Shown here piece after piece: positions 32,491 to 44,202 of a stretch of DNA of 64,000 nucleotides. The notes beneath the pieces were generated by a model. It ran no database searches. It saw only the letters and a program-made list of their open reading frames with translations, and was not told the DNA's origin. The first letter of the stretch is position 1, and the number at the start of each line of letters is the position of its first letter. Source of the DNA: Trichosphaerium sp. ATCC 40318 (Eukaryota; Discosea; Flabellinia; Trichosidae); the NCBI GenBank assembly GCA_038496445.1, contig JALMLS010000487.1:186001-250000 (forward strand). Reading direction: 5' to 3'. Both the position numbers and the translations under genes were made by a program.

Positions 32491-34867
32491 ATGGACGTAT
32501 GCACAGGGAATGATCTTCCAATTGAGCTGTTGTACCTTATATTTGGTTGCAATGGTCCAATTGGCCTGGAAACTCTGTACAATCTATCATTAGTGTGCCA
32601 AGAATGGCGTATGCTTGTATCGGATTCATAGTACGTTTTTACTGTTACACCTGCCTTTCCTACACGTAAAACGCTTCAAAAAACCCTTAACAGCGTATAC
32701 CATTGTTATTTACAATTTTTGCCATTAAACCTTCTAAAATAGGTTTTATGGTATTTATTCACTTCAATTTGGTCTGTTTCTAACGTGTAATAGCTTTCTT
32801 AATCAACATTTTACTTTATCAGAAGAATCGGCTGGTTTTGTTATTCAGTTTGCCAAAATTGTTGGTGAGAGTCTAGACAACTTAGATATTACAGATTGCA
32901 GGTAGGAACCTTTAATTTTAGATACAAATTTGTTGGTTTACCATCACATTTAGATTTTTATCGGATGCTCAGCTGGATACTGTACACGTTTTTTTTTTTT
33001 GGTTTCTTTTTTTCTTACTTTTTTTACCAGGTTTTCGATGCTTGTCCAAACCTTGTCAGTGTGAATCTGACTGGATGTACATCCATCAATTGCTTGAGTG
33101 CATTCACTTCGCTATGTACACGCTGTACTGCTGTGGAAGTACGTCATAACAAAAGAAATACAATACAGTTCTTACCTCTATCTAGAAATTAACACTCTGC
33201 AACCTTAAGTTCACAGGGATAACATTGAACAAGCTGCTCAAAAACTACACAAACTTGAGGTATCTGAAGTACGTATAACTGTATACAATATATCAGATTA
33301 ACCAATGCGTTAAGTATCTCCGGATGGCAAAAATCGCCTGGCAAAAAAGCTTTCAGAGGTACATTGTTGTAATGCCAAGTACCTTTCGTTAGGTTTACTC
33401 TTTACTGTAGGTGTATCCCTTCCTAAGTTGAACACTTTCATAGCTTTAGACATGCCATATGAGTCCGCTATACCCTTTACATCAAAACTCACGCCCTCGC
33501 TCACAAAGCTTCACTTGAATAGTGATCAAGGCTACAAACCTAAAATACTTGAAGAACTGACAAACATCACTGATTTTGCACTAAAGTACAAATTGCATTC
33601 CAACTTTTTTTCGAAACCAAGCCATGTAGAATCATAAATTATTGACTTATAATGTTAGGAAGCTACCTAAGCTGTCGGGAGAGCACTTTGTACATATGAT
33701 AGAACACATGAAAAACGTGACAACATTGGATATTTCACTTGGAGCATTTTCTTCTCTTTCCTCCCAAAAAGAAAAAGAGACTTGGAAGAATTTTGCTCCA
33801 CAACTCAAAACGTTTACATTACGTGGTATTTCTTACAACAGAGGGGCTTATTATTCAGCTTTTTTTGTTTATGCAAATGACGAACAAACTCTTTTTAATC
33901 CTATCAAACATGCAATCAATGTTGAAGAGCTGGTTATTGAGTATATCAAACTACAAGATAGTGAATGGCTTGGTAATCTTATCGAAGGGTTAACCAAATT
34001 AAAGGTAGCGCAATCCATCAAAAATAATCTTCATATACTATGAACTATCTTTATCCTTGGAAATACATCTTTGGTAACCAAGCTTCAGAGAAGCATGACC
34101 TTAGTTTTCAGTTTGATGTTTTGACGCTCTAATAATAATTTAGGTTTTTACCATAAGTAAACTATACTGTGATAGGAGTTATACTGAAGCTTCTCAAGAT
34201 TATACCTTTAATGCGAAAGGATTAGAGTCATTAACAGTTGAAGGATTTTTTGTTGAAAAGGAAAAAACTGTTACAGATTTTCTTAGAATGTTAGCATTAT
34301 CAACGGGAAATCTAACTGATTTAAAATTGGGTAGCACGTTTATTGCAAATAATAGATACGGTATAAAACGTAGATTGTTTCTTCCTTTGGTATGTACATT
34401 GTCAAAACGACAAAACCTAAATCTTATTAATTTTATGCACTAGGATGATGAGAGTTTTTGCACTTTTCCTGTTAATAACACTCAGTTAAAAAGAGTAGTA
34501 TTGGCTTCTAACAATATAAATGAGAGTATAATGGAATCTGTAAACGCATACAGACTTAATCTAGTAGTTCCAAAGTAAGAAATAAACAAACATATTTCAA
34601 AAAAAAAACCACAGATGTATCATGTTATGCTTTGTGTATATTTCGTACTACTTGGTTAATTCACTAACAATAAAGTCTACAACTTACCATCACATCTTCT
34701 TTGTTAGACATCCAATAATGGTCTTTACTAACAAAGTAAGCAACAAAAGAAATGAGGAATCTACTGTAAATAGTATGTCTGTAAACCACACTGCCAAATC
34801 TCAATCACGAGAAAGTTTTCTAAAGCTGTTAGGATACTGTGTACGGCTACAAGGTGAAGTGCAGTGA
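32491..34867 (+). CDS. F-box protein with degenerate leucine-rich repeats
   Basis: Start MDVCTGNDLPIELLYLIFG at 32491; LPIELLYLIF...LYNLSLVCQEWRMLV is an F-box, which binds SKP1 in SCF ubiquitin ligases. LRR-like segments follow: NLDITDC, ACPNLVSVNLTGC, LNTFIALDMP, LTKLHLNSDQG, NVTTLDISLGAF, NVEELVIEYIKL and LTDLKLGSTF. The exon ending LVVPK can stop at 34576-34578. However, splicing at 34574 into a later exon continues in frame (HPIMVFTNKVSNK) to a stop at 34867, which I prefer. Function inferred: substrate recognition subunit. Confidence 0.65.
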
Positions 34868-35097
34868 GGATGAACCAAAAACATGGTTTAGATATTTATG
34901 TAGAGATATGTGTTACTAACACCCAGTTATATTGTTGTAAATCTAAATGTTCCGCACCAGCCGTGATTCGTGCAATAAATACAAAAAACCAAACACTGAG
35001 CTAAATTAAACTGTCCGAATGTGAAAATTATTACCTTCCATGGAAGCCTATTCGAGGTTTGTTCAATTTGAGTACATGGATTTATCACGTTTATTGT

Positions 35098-36353
35098 TTA
35101 CAACTGAACTTTGAATTTTTTCTCGGGGTTTTGAGATCTACGAGTTTCTCTTCCAATTGCTGAGATAAACAGTCTCTGTTGTTCACCTCTTGGAAAAGCG
35201 ATGTCAACTGAGTTTACAGTATTTGCGGTTGCGGGTAGCGCAATGTAGCCTCGATCTTCATCATCCATAGTATAAGTTTCTACATTGAATGTTCTAAACG
35301 TTCCATCGTCACAGAGAATACCCACGTGATTTTGGGAAAGTGTTGTTAAATCTGCATGTAGAGAAATAATTAATAGCAATTCGAGTATTAGAAACTAACC
35401 TTTTGCAGTACAAGATAGAGCGACACTCATCACTTCATCACAAGGATCGGTACTTGGGTTATTTGGAAGCTCATAGAAGTATATATTTTCACTTGAAGCT
35501 GAAGGAAGAATAGCAAACAGATCATCTGTGATAATTGCGACTGTAGCATTAAGTAGTTAATCAGTTATTTTGAACACAATGTACATGATGATGAGTGTTT
35601 TCTCACGTGAAAGTATTAAATGAAATAAGGTTTCATGATTTTTATGTAAATACAAAAATAAACGTACTAGATCCTGCAGATGCAAAAGGTACATTACACA
35701 ACGGTGTTTGGGTACAACCGGGTGCTACTAGTGCTAGTACAATATCACTTGTCATTGTACCATGAACTGTAAAGAACAGGTTTCTAAAGTAATGTTTTTA
35801 GGTGCAAGAAAGAAAAGCGTCAAATACGTTGTAGTTACCTTTCACCTGCAAAATCTATGCCACCTACATTACCTGAAGCTGTGCATATTGCAGCCTATTC
35901 TTTCTTTAGAATACAGCTTCACCTACTAGTAATACATACAAAAAAGGGAGGTGGTGGTTCAAAAAAAAACCAGCGTAAAATTGAAGGAGAGCCATTTGTA
36001 TAGTATAGACTGTCATCTAGCGGTTCATGCCTATATTTCTGTTAAGCACCAACGAAAAATAAAAGAAGATTTGTAAATTAGCTTGTACGCTGCTATGGAC
36101 GTTATTGTAAGCGTATCCCTCGCGGCTACAATACGAATTAAAATAAATACTGAAAAAAAAAGCTCAAACGGCGTTTTAATTCAGAGCACGTGACGCCAAT
36201 CGTTTTATTTGCAGTAATCGTACTCTCGCTAGCGCCAATGTTATCATATGGTAAATACGTCATCCCAACGCCACCAGTGTAAAACTGAGCCTTTATATCA
36301 AGTGCGAGAAACGATAAAAAAATCAAAGCAGTAAATAGCGTAGTGCTAGACAT
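35098..36353 (-). CDS. Secreted protein of unknown function
   Basis: Start MSSTTLFTALIFLSFLALDI (signal peptide) at 36353. Exons I can follow: QFYTGGVGMTYLPYDNIGAS (36175-36290), ICTASGNVGGIDFAG (about 35850-35890), GTMTSDIVLALVAPGCTQTP (35690-35760), DDLFAILPSASSENIYFYEL with DPCDEVMSVALSC (35400-35530) and a last exon NHVGILCDDGTFRTFNVETY ending KKFKVQL, stop 35098. The alternating strands with aromatic and Gly residues suggest a beta-propeller or beta-sandwich. I do not recognise the family. Intron joins near 36100-35960 are uncertain. Confidence 0.6.
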
Positions 36354-37059
36354 CTTTTTATTTTTATTTGCTATGCAAATTAAGTCATTGCACGGAAACG
36401 TTACAGCGCAAACAATGTTTGGGTTTTTTCCCGTCTGTTATTCTTCTCAGTCGCTCTTCAAAACCTAAGGCTGTATTTTGAAACCTATTGATTATTCCAA
36501 AGTTAGAGATTGCTCTCGAAATTCCACATTGTACTGCTATTGTGAGGTTTTCACAAAAACTCAAAAATTAAAATGGTCTAAAACCTCATTACATACATTA
36601 GCCAACATCGTGTTTAGAGGTATCATACCAACACCAACACCTCTATGGTGTATAATTCTGATTAATTACTGATTTGTAGAAATTTCATACTTTTTCACCC
36701 ACAACAAACCAAAGTTCCGTGTGCGCTTGATAAATGGCTGTCATTTATTTGAGTTACTAGAGATGCATAGTAGAAGTGTCACATTCTTTCACAGCATTGT
36801 CACATTTGTTAAATACTTCGTGGATACAATCTATTCATTTGTGGCTACCGCTCTATAATTTTAATACTTCGAAATTCTGTTTGCAAAGGCAAATTGTAGT
36901 TGTGTGCTGTGAAAACACTTTCTTCGTTGGATATCCAATGAGGAGTCAGCCGACTTCTTCGTAACTTCATTGTTCATACGGTGCATAAGGCCCAGTAGGA
37001 CATGATAACACCATTTGGGGCACGCTACGCTACCACCTCTTTTTGTTTCATGTATCCTG
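36354..37059. other. Spacer, no supported gene
   Basis: About 700 nt. Short open frames on both strands (36478-36672 plus, 36861-37067 minus) have no motifs and no good splice context. The left end holds the promoter side of the secreted-protein gene. Confidence 0.35.
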
Positions 37060-37101
37060 TTACTCAACTAGTTTGCGAAACTGGAGAATAAACAATGAAG
37101 T

Positions 37102-37487
37102 AAGTATGGTCCTTGAATATACCATAGGAAAAGAGCTGTTGGCACCTACAATCACTAAAAACCCAATCTCCACGTACTTGAAAAAGCCAAAAGTTGCGTC
37201 CTTGTGGAACGCAGTTGGTAAAATATCTGAACAACAACGAAGGGCAAACAAAAACTACCTACAGCAAGAAAACTATTGTTGAGGAATCAAATATTACAAT
37301 TAAAGCACAGAAGCAAGCAGATGCAAAGCAACATGATATAATAACCAAACTTGAGAAGTATATTGTTGAATTGCAAGAAAAGAGCAAACCAGAAGAACAA
37401 AAGCAAGTCAATTCAACCCAGAGAAAAGGATTGCTGGAAGAGAATAGCACTATTAACCGAATCGCAAATCTTGAGAGCACAAATTAA
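37102..37487 (+). pseudogene. Coiled-coil fragment with a frame break
   Basis: Two overlapping plus frames both look like protein: MVLEYTIGKELLAPTITKNP to about 37282, then a second frame from about 37262 giving IKAQKQADAKQHDIITKLEK and ending RIANLESTN at 37487. No intron I can draw joins them in frame, so this is a frameshifted remnant or a gene model I cannot solve. The tail resembles the end of the ankyrin-PARP coiled coil (RIAYLESN) and may be related to it. Confidence 0.35.
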
Positions 37488-37637
37488 CACAGATAGCTAT
37501 CTGCTATACCTTAGTTAAACAAAGTAACCTTAAGATTCTTGCATCTTGAAAGAGAAGTAATTACAAGGCTACTATCTGACTTTTTATTGCTTTATTGTTG
37601 TATAGGCTAGCACTGAAGCCTTTATTTATTGAGATAC

Positions 37638-39252
37638 TCAAGAACGCAGAGTAACATGGAATAGTGGTTCAGTTATGTACTTGTTGACAGCACAAAAGTG
37701 TGTTGATTCATCGTTCGACACTTCTGTTTCATTCCACTTGAGCTTCCCAAAATAAGTAGCAAAGAGACGATAAAGGAACACCATTGCTATTTTCTTTCCT
37801 GGGCACGTGCGAGGACCTACGCTAAAAGGCGCAATATCGAACTTTTGTTCGTTCTTCCACCTCTCTGGTCTGAATACATGAGGATCACCAAAGCGTTCTT
37901 TAGAAGCAGTGATACATCCATGCAACGCAATAACTAGAGCCCCTTTAGGAATAAAATACCCACCGATTTCTCCATCCTCAGAGGCTTCGTGTTGGACATA
38001 CAATGGAGCAGTTGCGCGATATCTGAAGGTTTCTTGAATGACCCAAGTCAAATACTCGATGTTCTTCAGTTCGCCAATATCACATGTTGCTACATCGTGG
38101 CCCTTGAGTGCTTGATAGAGCTTCTCTTGAACATCTTGATGTTTAGCGAGCGCTGTTAAAGCTGTTTGCAGTGTCTGGGCTGCTGTATCAAAACCGCCTG
38201 TGAGTATCTCAGAAGTCATTGAGCTTGCTCTTATCTTGGGTTGAACTTGTTCAAGTATAACATCAACAATGTATTTGTCGTCTTGTTTTCTTGATTTAAA
38301 GATGTTGCTGATATGTAAATCACGCTTTTCACAGTTCTCTAAGTACTTCTTCTCTCGTTGCTTTTCAAGAAACGCTAGCGCTGGGATGTAGTCTCCAAGG
38401 AATGGCCTTGAAAATTCTCTCATAGCTTCGCTTTGCGTATGAAACAAGCTTCCAACATCGTTGTCTTTACCAAAGCCATTCTCACCGAACAAGAGCTGTG
38501 TGATTGAATCAAATGATACCGTGGATGTAATGCTTTCAGCTCCGATGGTCGATTTATTCTTAGCGTGCGTGACAAGGTCATTGTAACTCCGTTGTACTTG
38601 TTCAATATGAATATCCACTATCTTTTTCATGTTTTCTTTGTTCACAACGTGGTTACTCCAAACCAAGCGTGCCGCTTTATGATGTTCTTTATTTGCGAAT
38701 AAAGTACCACCAGTTGGATCTTTACCCCTAGAAATGCATTTAATTCAGTATGATGAAACTATCACTTGTTGAAAAAAGCCAGAAAAAATGCGGATTTTGA
38801 AGTGGCGTAAACCCGCGATTTTCTTTTTTGACTTTGTTTTACTGACAGTCAAAAAAACACGTGCTTTTTCTGTTTTTTTGTAGCTTTTGTCCAAAAAATC
38901 CAAAAAAATAAAGGTGTACACCGTACCATCCGTGTTTAACTGGAATAAGCGTTTTAGGTCTATTTGAGAACGTTTTAGATTTCTTAACAAAGGCTTCTTT
39001 AATTAGAGGTAGAGTGCATAAAAATACTGCCGTTCGCGTTCCCATATCCAAACTAAAGATACCATCGTATTTTTTTGCCATTGAAATAACCTGGTTGCTA
39101 AATTGCGCTGGATCTCCAAGTAAGTGAAGGTGACCGATTATTGGTAATGATAAAGGACCAGGAGGAAGGTTTCTAGTTTTTCTTGACCTGTTTTTTACCC
39201 ATGTTGCTGCAACAGCTACAAGTACAAGTGCGAGGATTATTTCAGCAATCAT
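37638..39252 (-). CDS. Cytochrome P450 monooxygenase
   Basis: Heme-thiolate oxygenase, probably on the ER. Start at 39252 with an N-terminal membrane anchor (MIAEIILALVLVAVAATWV) and the proline hinge LPPGPLSLPIIGH. The second exon carries the I-helix region (SEILTGGFDTAAQT), the K-helix E-x-x-R in QETFRYR, HVFRPERW, and the heme-binding FSVGPRTCPGKKIA with the ligand Cys (about 37810). One intron of about 200 nt (about 38730-38930) joins VKHGW to GKDPTGGTLF. Total about 470-480 residues, normal for the family. The I-helix has GGFDTAAQT in place of the usual A-G-x-D/E-T-T, close to consensus. Substrate unknown. Confidence 0.92.
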
Positions 39253-39902
39253 AGGTTGCGAATAAGTGTTTTATAACGCGATACTGTGAACGGTGATTGT
39301 TTGATTTAGCCTAAAGCACATTCTTTGAAATCTTGTCATGGTACAACGCATCTTCTGTAAGGCTACGAAGGTTGGATACATGGAAACTACGCTATTTATT
39401 AAGCAACGTGTTCAGTACAGAGCATTACATCTTCAACTTAGTAAACAAGCGCTACTATAAGCCAAAATAAGTTTCACCAGCTATAATTGACTTGATCAAC
39501 ATTACAAATGAGGTTATAAAGGCATTACCTGGTGTGCATACGATTAGTTTGGCCAATCAAATACAATAAATGAGGGTATTAAGGTTCTTGTTTGAGTTCA
39601 TACGATTGAGCTTCAAAAGGTAAGGTTGAGACAAAAAAAAGGAACATAAAACAATATTAAATAAGTCTATTTACAACGTGACAACACTTGTTTGTGCGAG
39701 GGAATCATTTTTCAAAATCAATCAATTGAATAGTAGTTGATTATCCCAGTCTATTTAAGTATCATTATCTTTGATGAAGAGCAGGTCATCTGGACCGGAC
39801 CATCTCTTTCTGTGTTTTTTCTTCTTTTTTTTCGAAAAAAATTGTTGCGAGAATTTATGAATATTTTCTGTCTCGCTTGTTGTTGTTTTTGTTCTTTTTG
39901 TG
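39253..39902. other. Spacer containing an LRR relic
   Basis: No intact gene. It holds the promoter side of the P450 gene and, at about 39491-39625, decayed units of the 21-residue LRR family, listed separately. Confidence 0.4.
39491..39625 (+). pseudogene. Relic of the GVHTINL-type LRR gene family
   Basis: Plus frame reads INITNEVIKALPGVHTISLA and then NEGIKVLV-stop-VHTIEL, clearly two decayed units of the repeat found in the array at 54.2-55.2 kb (ITDEGIKAL.GVHTINL). Stops and frame breaks show that it is dead. Confidence 0.65.
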
Positions 39903-40705
39903 TTATTGTGACATATGCTTAGATCTTTTCAACTCACTTCTACGTCTTTTTTTCTTGATTTTAGCTATTTTTTGTTGATCTGGTAGCCTTGGATCATCCT
40001 TTTTTGAAGAACGACGTAAATGGATACTTAGTGATAAACGCTTCCGTCGTTTCTTGACACGAACTTCATCTCTCACACGTGCAGTAGTAGTACCTGGTCT
40101 ATAATAAACAATGAGCTAAAATAGAAAGAAGTCTGAAGACCAAAAAAAAAAAAGAAACAAGACTCTTTTCAATTGCTTCTACGGAATACCCTACAGTATT
40201 GTTTTTTTGAAATATTTATCATAAATTCATTCGGTATATTTAGTAGCAAGTGATAAAGAAATTGCAGAAAATTTAAGGAAAAATCAAGGGTGCAAAGTAC
40301 TTCGCGAAAAAATCACGTGGGGTTTTTTAAAGGTTATTGTTGGATCCAATGCTTTTGCTAGTTTGTTGGAAATATTTTCTGTACGTACTCAAGATTAGAT
40401 ACTGCTTTAGATAGAACAGGTTTTCCAGATGGTAGAGATTTTTGTTTTGATACATTAGGCGAGTGTAAGCGAGACATTGTATTTCTTCTTTGTGATTTTA
40501 TTCTACTATGACCTGGTCCTGTCTCTCTATGACTTGATATATTTGGTAATGTTGTTATATCTGATCTTTTAGCCATTGTATGTAGTCTATCTTGTTTCAT
40601 ACGGAAAGGAGATGTGAAATCTTTAATTTCTTGTCTTGATGTGAAAGTTCTTTGACTCATCATTCTTCTGTTTAAAAAAGGTATCTCAACAAGTGCGAAA
40701 CGCAT
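39903..40705 (-). CDS. Small basic protein of unknown function
   Basis: Start MRFALVEIPFLNRRMMSQRT at 40703-40705. The first exon is rich in Arg, Ser and His. A 280-nt intron (GTACGT...TATAG, about 40110-40390) joins SNLE to PGTTTARVRDEVRVKKRRKR. The tail is extremely basic (KIAKIKKKRRRSELKRSKHM) and ends at 39903-39905. The charge and clusters of Lys/Arg suggest a nuclear or nucleolar protein; I do not recognise a domain. Confidence 0.5.
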
Positions 40706-40902
40706 TGTACTTTCCTTAAGAATACTTGAGTATAAAAGAAATAAAAAAGATAAAAAAATCAACGTGGTTGATTTTTGGAATTGACTCAGATTATTGATAC
40801 GCTGTACTATCGCTATTTGTTTATCACGTGATGACGAACCATGAATGCTTTATATAAGCTAGTTGACGCCGTTATCGATAATATGAGTCAATTCCTTGGG
40901 TT

Positions 40903-42330
40903 TTAGACAACGTTAAGATGAAATGTGAGGGGTACCTTGGTAGAATCAAACATAACACCTGCAAACAAAAGTTAGATTTTGTGGTTGGCTTGCTGCATAT
41001 TAAAGCAAAAGCTTTTTGATGCTATTTTCAAGTAAATATTAATTTTTAGTCACGTACCACGACAATCAAACCAGTCATCATCATCTATTGTTTTATCACA
41101 TACATCACAATAACGAAACCCACAAAGTTCAATTTTAGGTAAATTCAAATGTAAGAGTTGAATAGGCTTCTCTGGAAAGGACGCGCAAAATTCTACGACT
41201 ACAACAGCTGCCTCTGGTGCATCATATAATCTTAGTACTAGCGCAAGGTCAGCAAGTGAACAAAAAAAACACAAAATCAAGCGAGCGCTCAGTGATTTCT
41301 CCAAAAAAGAAAAACAATGAGCGAACGGCAATGATTTCATTAGAATACGCACCAGGATTCGCTTCTACTAGACCTAGACCTGTATAAAGCGATGCATAAC
41401 AAACAAAATGTGCTCCTCTAGTATTTACTATACGTTTAATCTCATCTTCATCAACTTCAAACCTGTTTAAATAATCATAAGACAAAACCAAAAAAAGGAA
41501 AAAAAACAAAAAAATAATGATGCAAAAAAGGCACGCTCCGGCGTCGGAGTTTAGTATCTCGGTTTCTCTCATCAGTGGGTAACTAAATAAATACCATACC
41601 TTCCTGATGGCCACAATGCATTACTCTTTGTCATTCTCAAGTTTGTGAGTTTGCTCTGGGAAGTAGCGAAATATGTTTTTACTCGACCTAATTTCTTTGC
41701 AAATCCTTCACACAAAAATTAATCTCCTTTGTTACATAACAAATACAAAAGGAGTAAAATAAAAACCAAGATGACGCAATTCGCATAATTACGATAGTGT
41801 GTCGCGAAATTGCTTTTTTTTCTACTGGCTGTTGGTATTTTTGTATAAAAGCAAAAACCACGTGATTTTCTTGTACATACAGCGATGTAATCACGTGATA
41901 ATTTCATAATTAAAATGACAATTTACCAGGTCTTCAAAAAATTCCAACTATCTAATTACGTACCTGTGAAAGCCTGCTTTGTACTGATACGTTTCCTACG
42001 TGTCGCTCTAAATGATGTAAGGGGAAGTACCATACAACAAAAAAAATTGCTTTCTAGATCATACTCACGTTTGAAGGTAACGTATAAAAGCTTCATGGCG
42101 TGAAGATACACCAGGCCAGTTCAAACAAGGATTGTATTGCGTAAAATTATTTTCCTTCATAGCCTGCACATAAGGTATTAAGATTAAAGTAGTTTAAAAA
42201 CACTTACATTGAGTATAACTTCTGCTTGCTTTTTGCCGTAGTCAACTTGCAAAACAGCTTCTGTTCTAAGACTCAGTGGTCTCTCTTGAAGCATCCAATC
42301 TGTTTCGAAGCTACTTACTTCTCTAAGCAT
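40903..42330 (-). CDS. Unrecognised protein with a Cys pair near the C-terminus
   Basis: Start MLREVSSFETDWMLQERPLS at 42328-42330. Exons: AMKENNFTQYNPCLNWPGVS, ATRRKRISTKQAFT, FAKKLGRVKTYFATSQSKLT, FEVDEDEIKRIVNTRGAHFV with CYASLYTGLGLVEANPGA, then ALVLRLYDAPEAAVVVVEFC and LPKIELCGFRYCDVCDKTID. Last exon ends VPLTFHLNVV, stop 40903-40905. FRYCDVCDK...DWFDC looks like part of a small zinc-binding knuckle. The frames join across introns with GTAC/GTGAG donors, so a real gene is likely, but the family is unknown to me. Confidence 0.55.
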
Positions 42331-42505
42331 TGTGATAACGTGATTTTTTAGTTTTGTTCAGACCGTCAGCCTGCCTTGCTTAACATGTTTTTTTGATTAA
42401 GTGTTGAACACATTCATCTGTGAATTGGCAGTTTAAACTCCCACCTCCACCCAATCTCTGCAGTTTTCGAAGCAAAGACACTACACAGTGTGATGAACAC
42501 TATAA

Positions 42506-44127
42506 ATGGCTAATAATAAACCAAATAGATCCAGTTCAGCAGTGCCTGCGTTTAGCGAACATCAATATGATCAGTTTACAAACAAACAAATACGTAAATA
42601 ACAAGAGAGCTTCATTACAGTGGCCACCGTTTTTTTTTTCTTTCAGTTTTTTGCCAACTCATCCGTTCTTCGTTTTTATAAGTAATTCTTGTAGTTGATG
42701 TTAAACAACGTATTACCTCATCATCAAATAAGCGTAATAGTTTATCTGTTGCGTCAGGAAAGCAAAAAAAGTTAGAAATACTAAGAGCTTGGATAAGACA
42801 AGAAATCCAACAAACGCTTATTGTACAATTTAGTTAATTTAATATTTTTTTTGTTCTTTTTTTTTTGTTCTTTTTTACAAATATGCGTTAACCCTTGTTT
42901 GTATGTAGCCAAAACTGAGAGGATTGAAAGCTTCGATCTTTAATATAACAGAGCTGGATGATGCGGCTTCTTTAAGTGTTACCATAAAGGCAATGGTTGG
43001 CGTACGTATTTTTTGATTTTGAGTGATAATTTTGGAAAAAAAACCAAAAAAAAAAACGAGGTTTGAGGCTCCTTCGCCGCTTATTTCCGTTCAATACGCC
43101 TTTTAACGATATATAGGAGATAAATAAATGTGTAACTTGGATAAAACCAAAGTCATCGCCACCTGTGAACAACAGAAACAAGTTGGTACGCTTTTTTTTA
43201 CTACAAAATTTCTGTAACGATTTTTTTATTGTATTTTATTTTTACTTTATTTAAAAAATCACGTGACCGTGCTCTGGTCACAAAAAAAAAACGGAAAGCC
43301 ATCCCAAACCATATCAATTAGTTTTCTTCTCTTACTTTTTTTGTAAAAAAAACCAGACTGCAAGTTTGAGGGTAATGACGAATACTACGGTTAATCTGGA
43401 ACTTGCGATGGTAGATATTGCTGAAGCGTCAGTTGAAAAAATAGTAAACAGTAGAGACGTAGTACTTGTCGCAACTGTCATTAAAAGCTTGTCAAAGCTC
43501 CTAACGCAGTTTGAACCTGTACAAGTACCTTCTTTAATTAAAGAAGAAGATAAAATCAAAGAAAAGGCAAGCGGTGGATCAGTGCCAAGGGATATTAGAA
43601 AAAGACCTCTTGGGTTTACTCCAATGGCTGGGATTGAAGATGCTCCTACGATTATACCGAACAGTGGAAAGGCTAAAATTAACTTGGTGCCAACAGGCAT
43701 GAAAGCGAAGAAGCCTATCCTTATCCCAACGTCCCTCGGAAGCAAAGACAACTCGGCTTCAAAACCAAAAGTCAATCTCACTGGATCACCTGTCGTTGGA
43801 AGACAAGCAAGACAACCAACAATTGTGGATAACAAGAAAGGTGTACGGACTCTTGTACCAAGAAACCTTCCGGGAAGTTCAAAGGCTGTAACTTCTAAAG
43901 CTGGGGCTCCTAAGGCAGGATTTCGCTCCACTCTCGTGTTTAGTGAGACACCAGAACAAAAGCGAAAGAATAACAGAAGAAGCATTTTTTTCGAACAAAA
44001 CAAAGGCAAGAAACCAGAAACCTCTTCTCTTGCAGCGCCTAAACGAAGAGATTTGCGTAAGAGCGTAGAATATGAGGACAAGGCAGCATTGAAGGAGAAA
44101 TTAGCAAAAGCACGTCTTTCCCACTAA
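42506..44127 (+). CDS. Helical and disordered protein of unknown function
   Basis: Start MANNKPNRSSSAVPAFSEHQ at 42506. Four introns join short exons in frame: ILDVKQRITSSSNKRNSLSV, LRAWIRQEIQQTLI-PKLRGL, ASLSVTIKAMVG-EINKCVTW, then a long last exon (about 43359-44127) opening with a helical part (MVDIAEASVEKIVNSRDVVL) and then a long Pro/Lys/Ser-rich disordered tail with many basic patches (e.g. KRRDLRKSVEYEDKAALKEK). Stop 44125-44127. The opposite strand is also open over this exon but lacks any start or motif. Possibly a nuclear or cytoskeletal regulator; function not known. Confidence 0.6.
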
Positions 44128-44202
44128 CGCCAGATTGTTGAAAGTCCTACTTTCTATTTTAGTTTTTTTCCTTTTTTTTTTTCAAACCCGACCGTTTTAA
44201 CG

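Noticed and set aside
37838-38430. P450 judged a possible pseudogene because of one unusually long intron
   Set aside because: The frame is intact on both sides, the intron joins VKHGW to GKDPTGG correctly, and the E-x-x-R and heme motifs are complete.
43332-44081. Long minus-strand open frame of about 249 codons
   Set aside because: It is the shadow of the plus-strand gene 42506-44127, whose spliced frames are coherent; the minus frame has biased composition and no motif.
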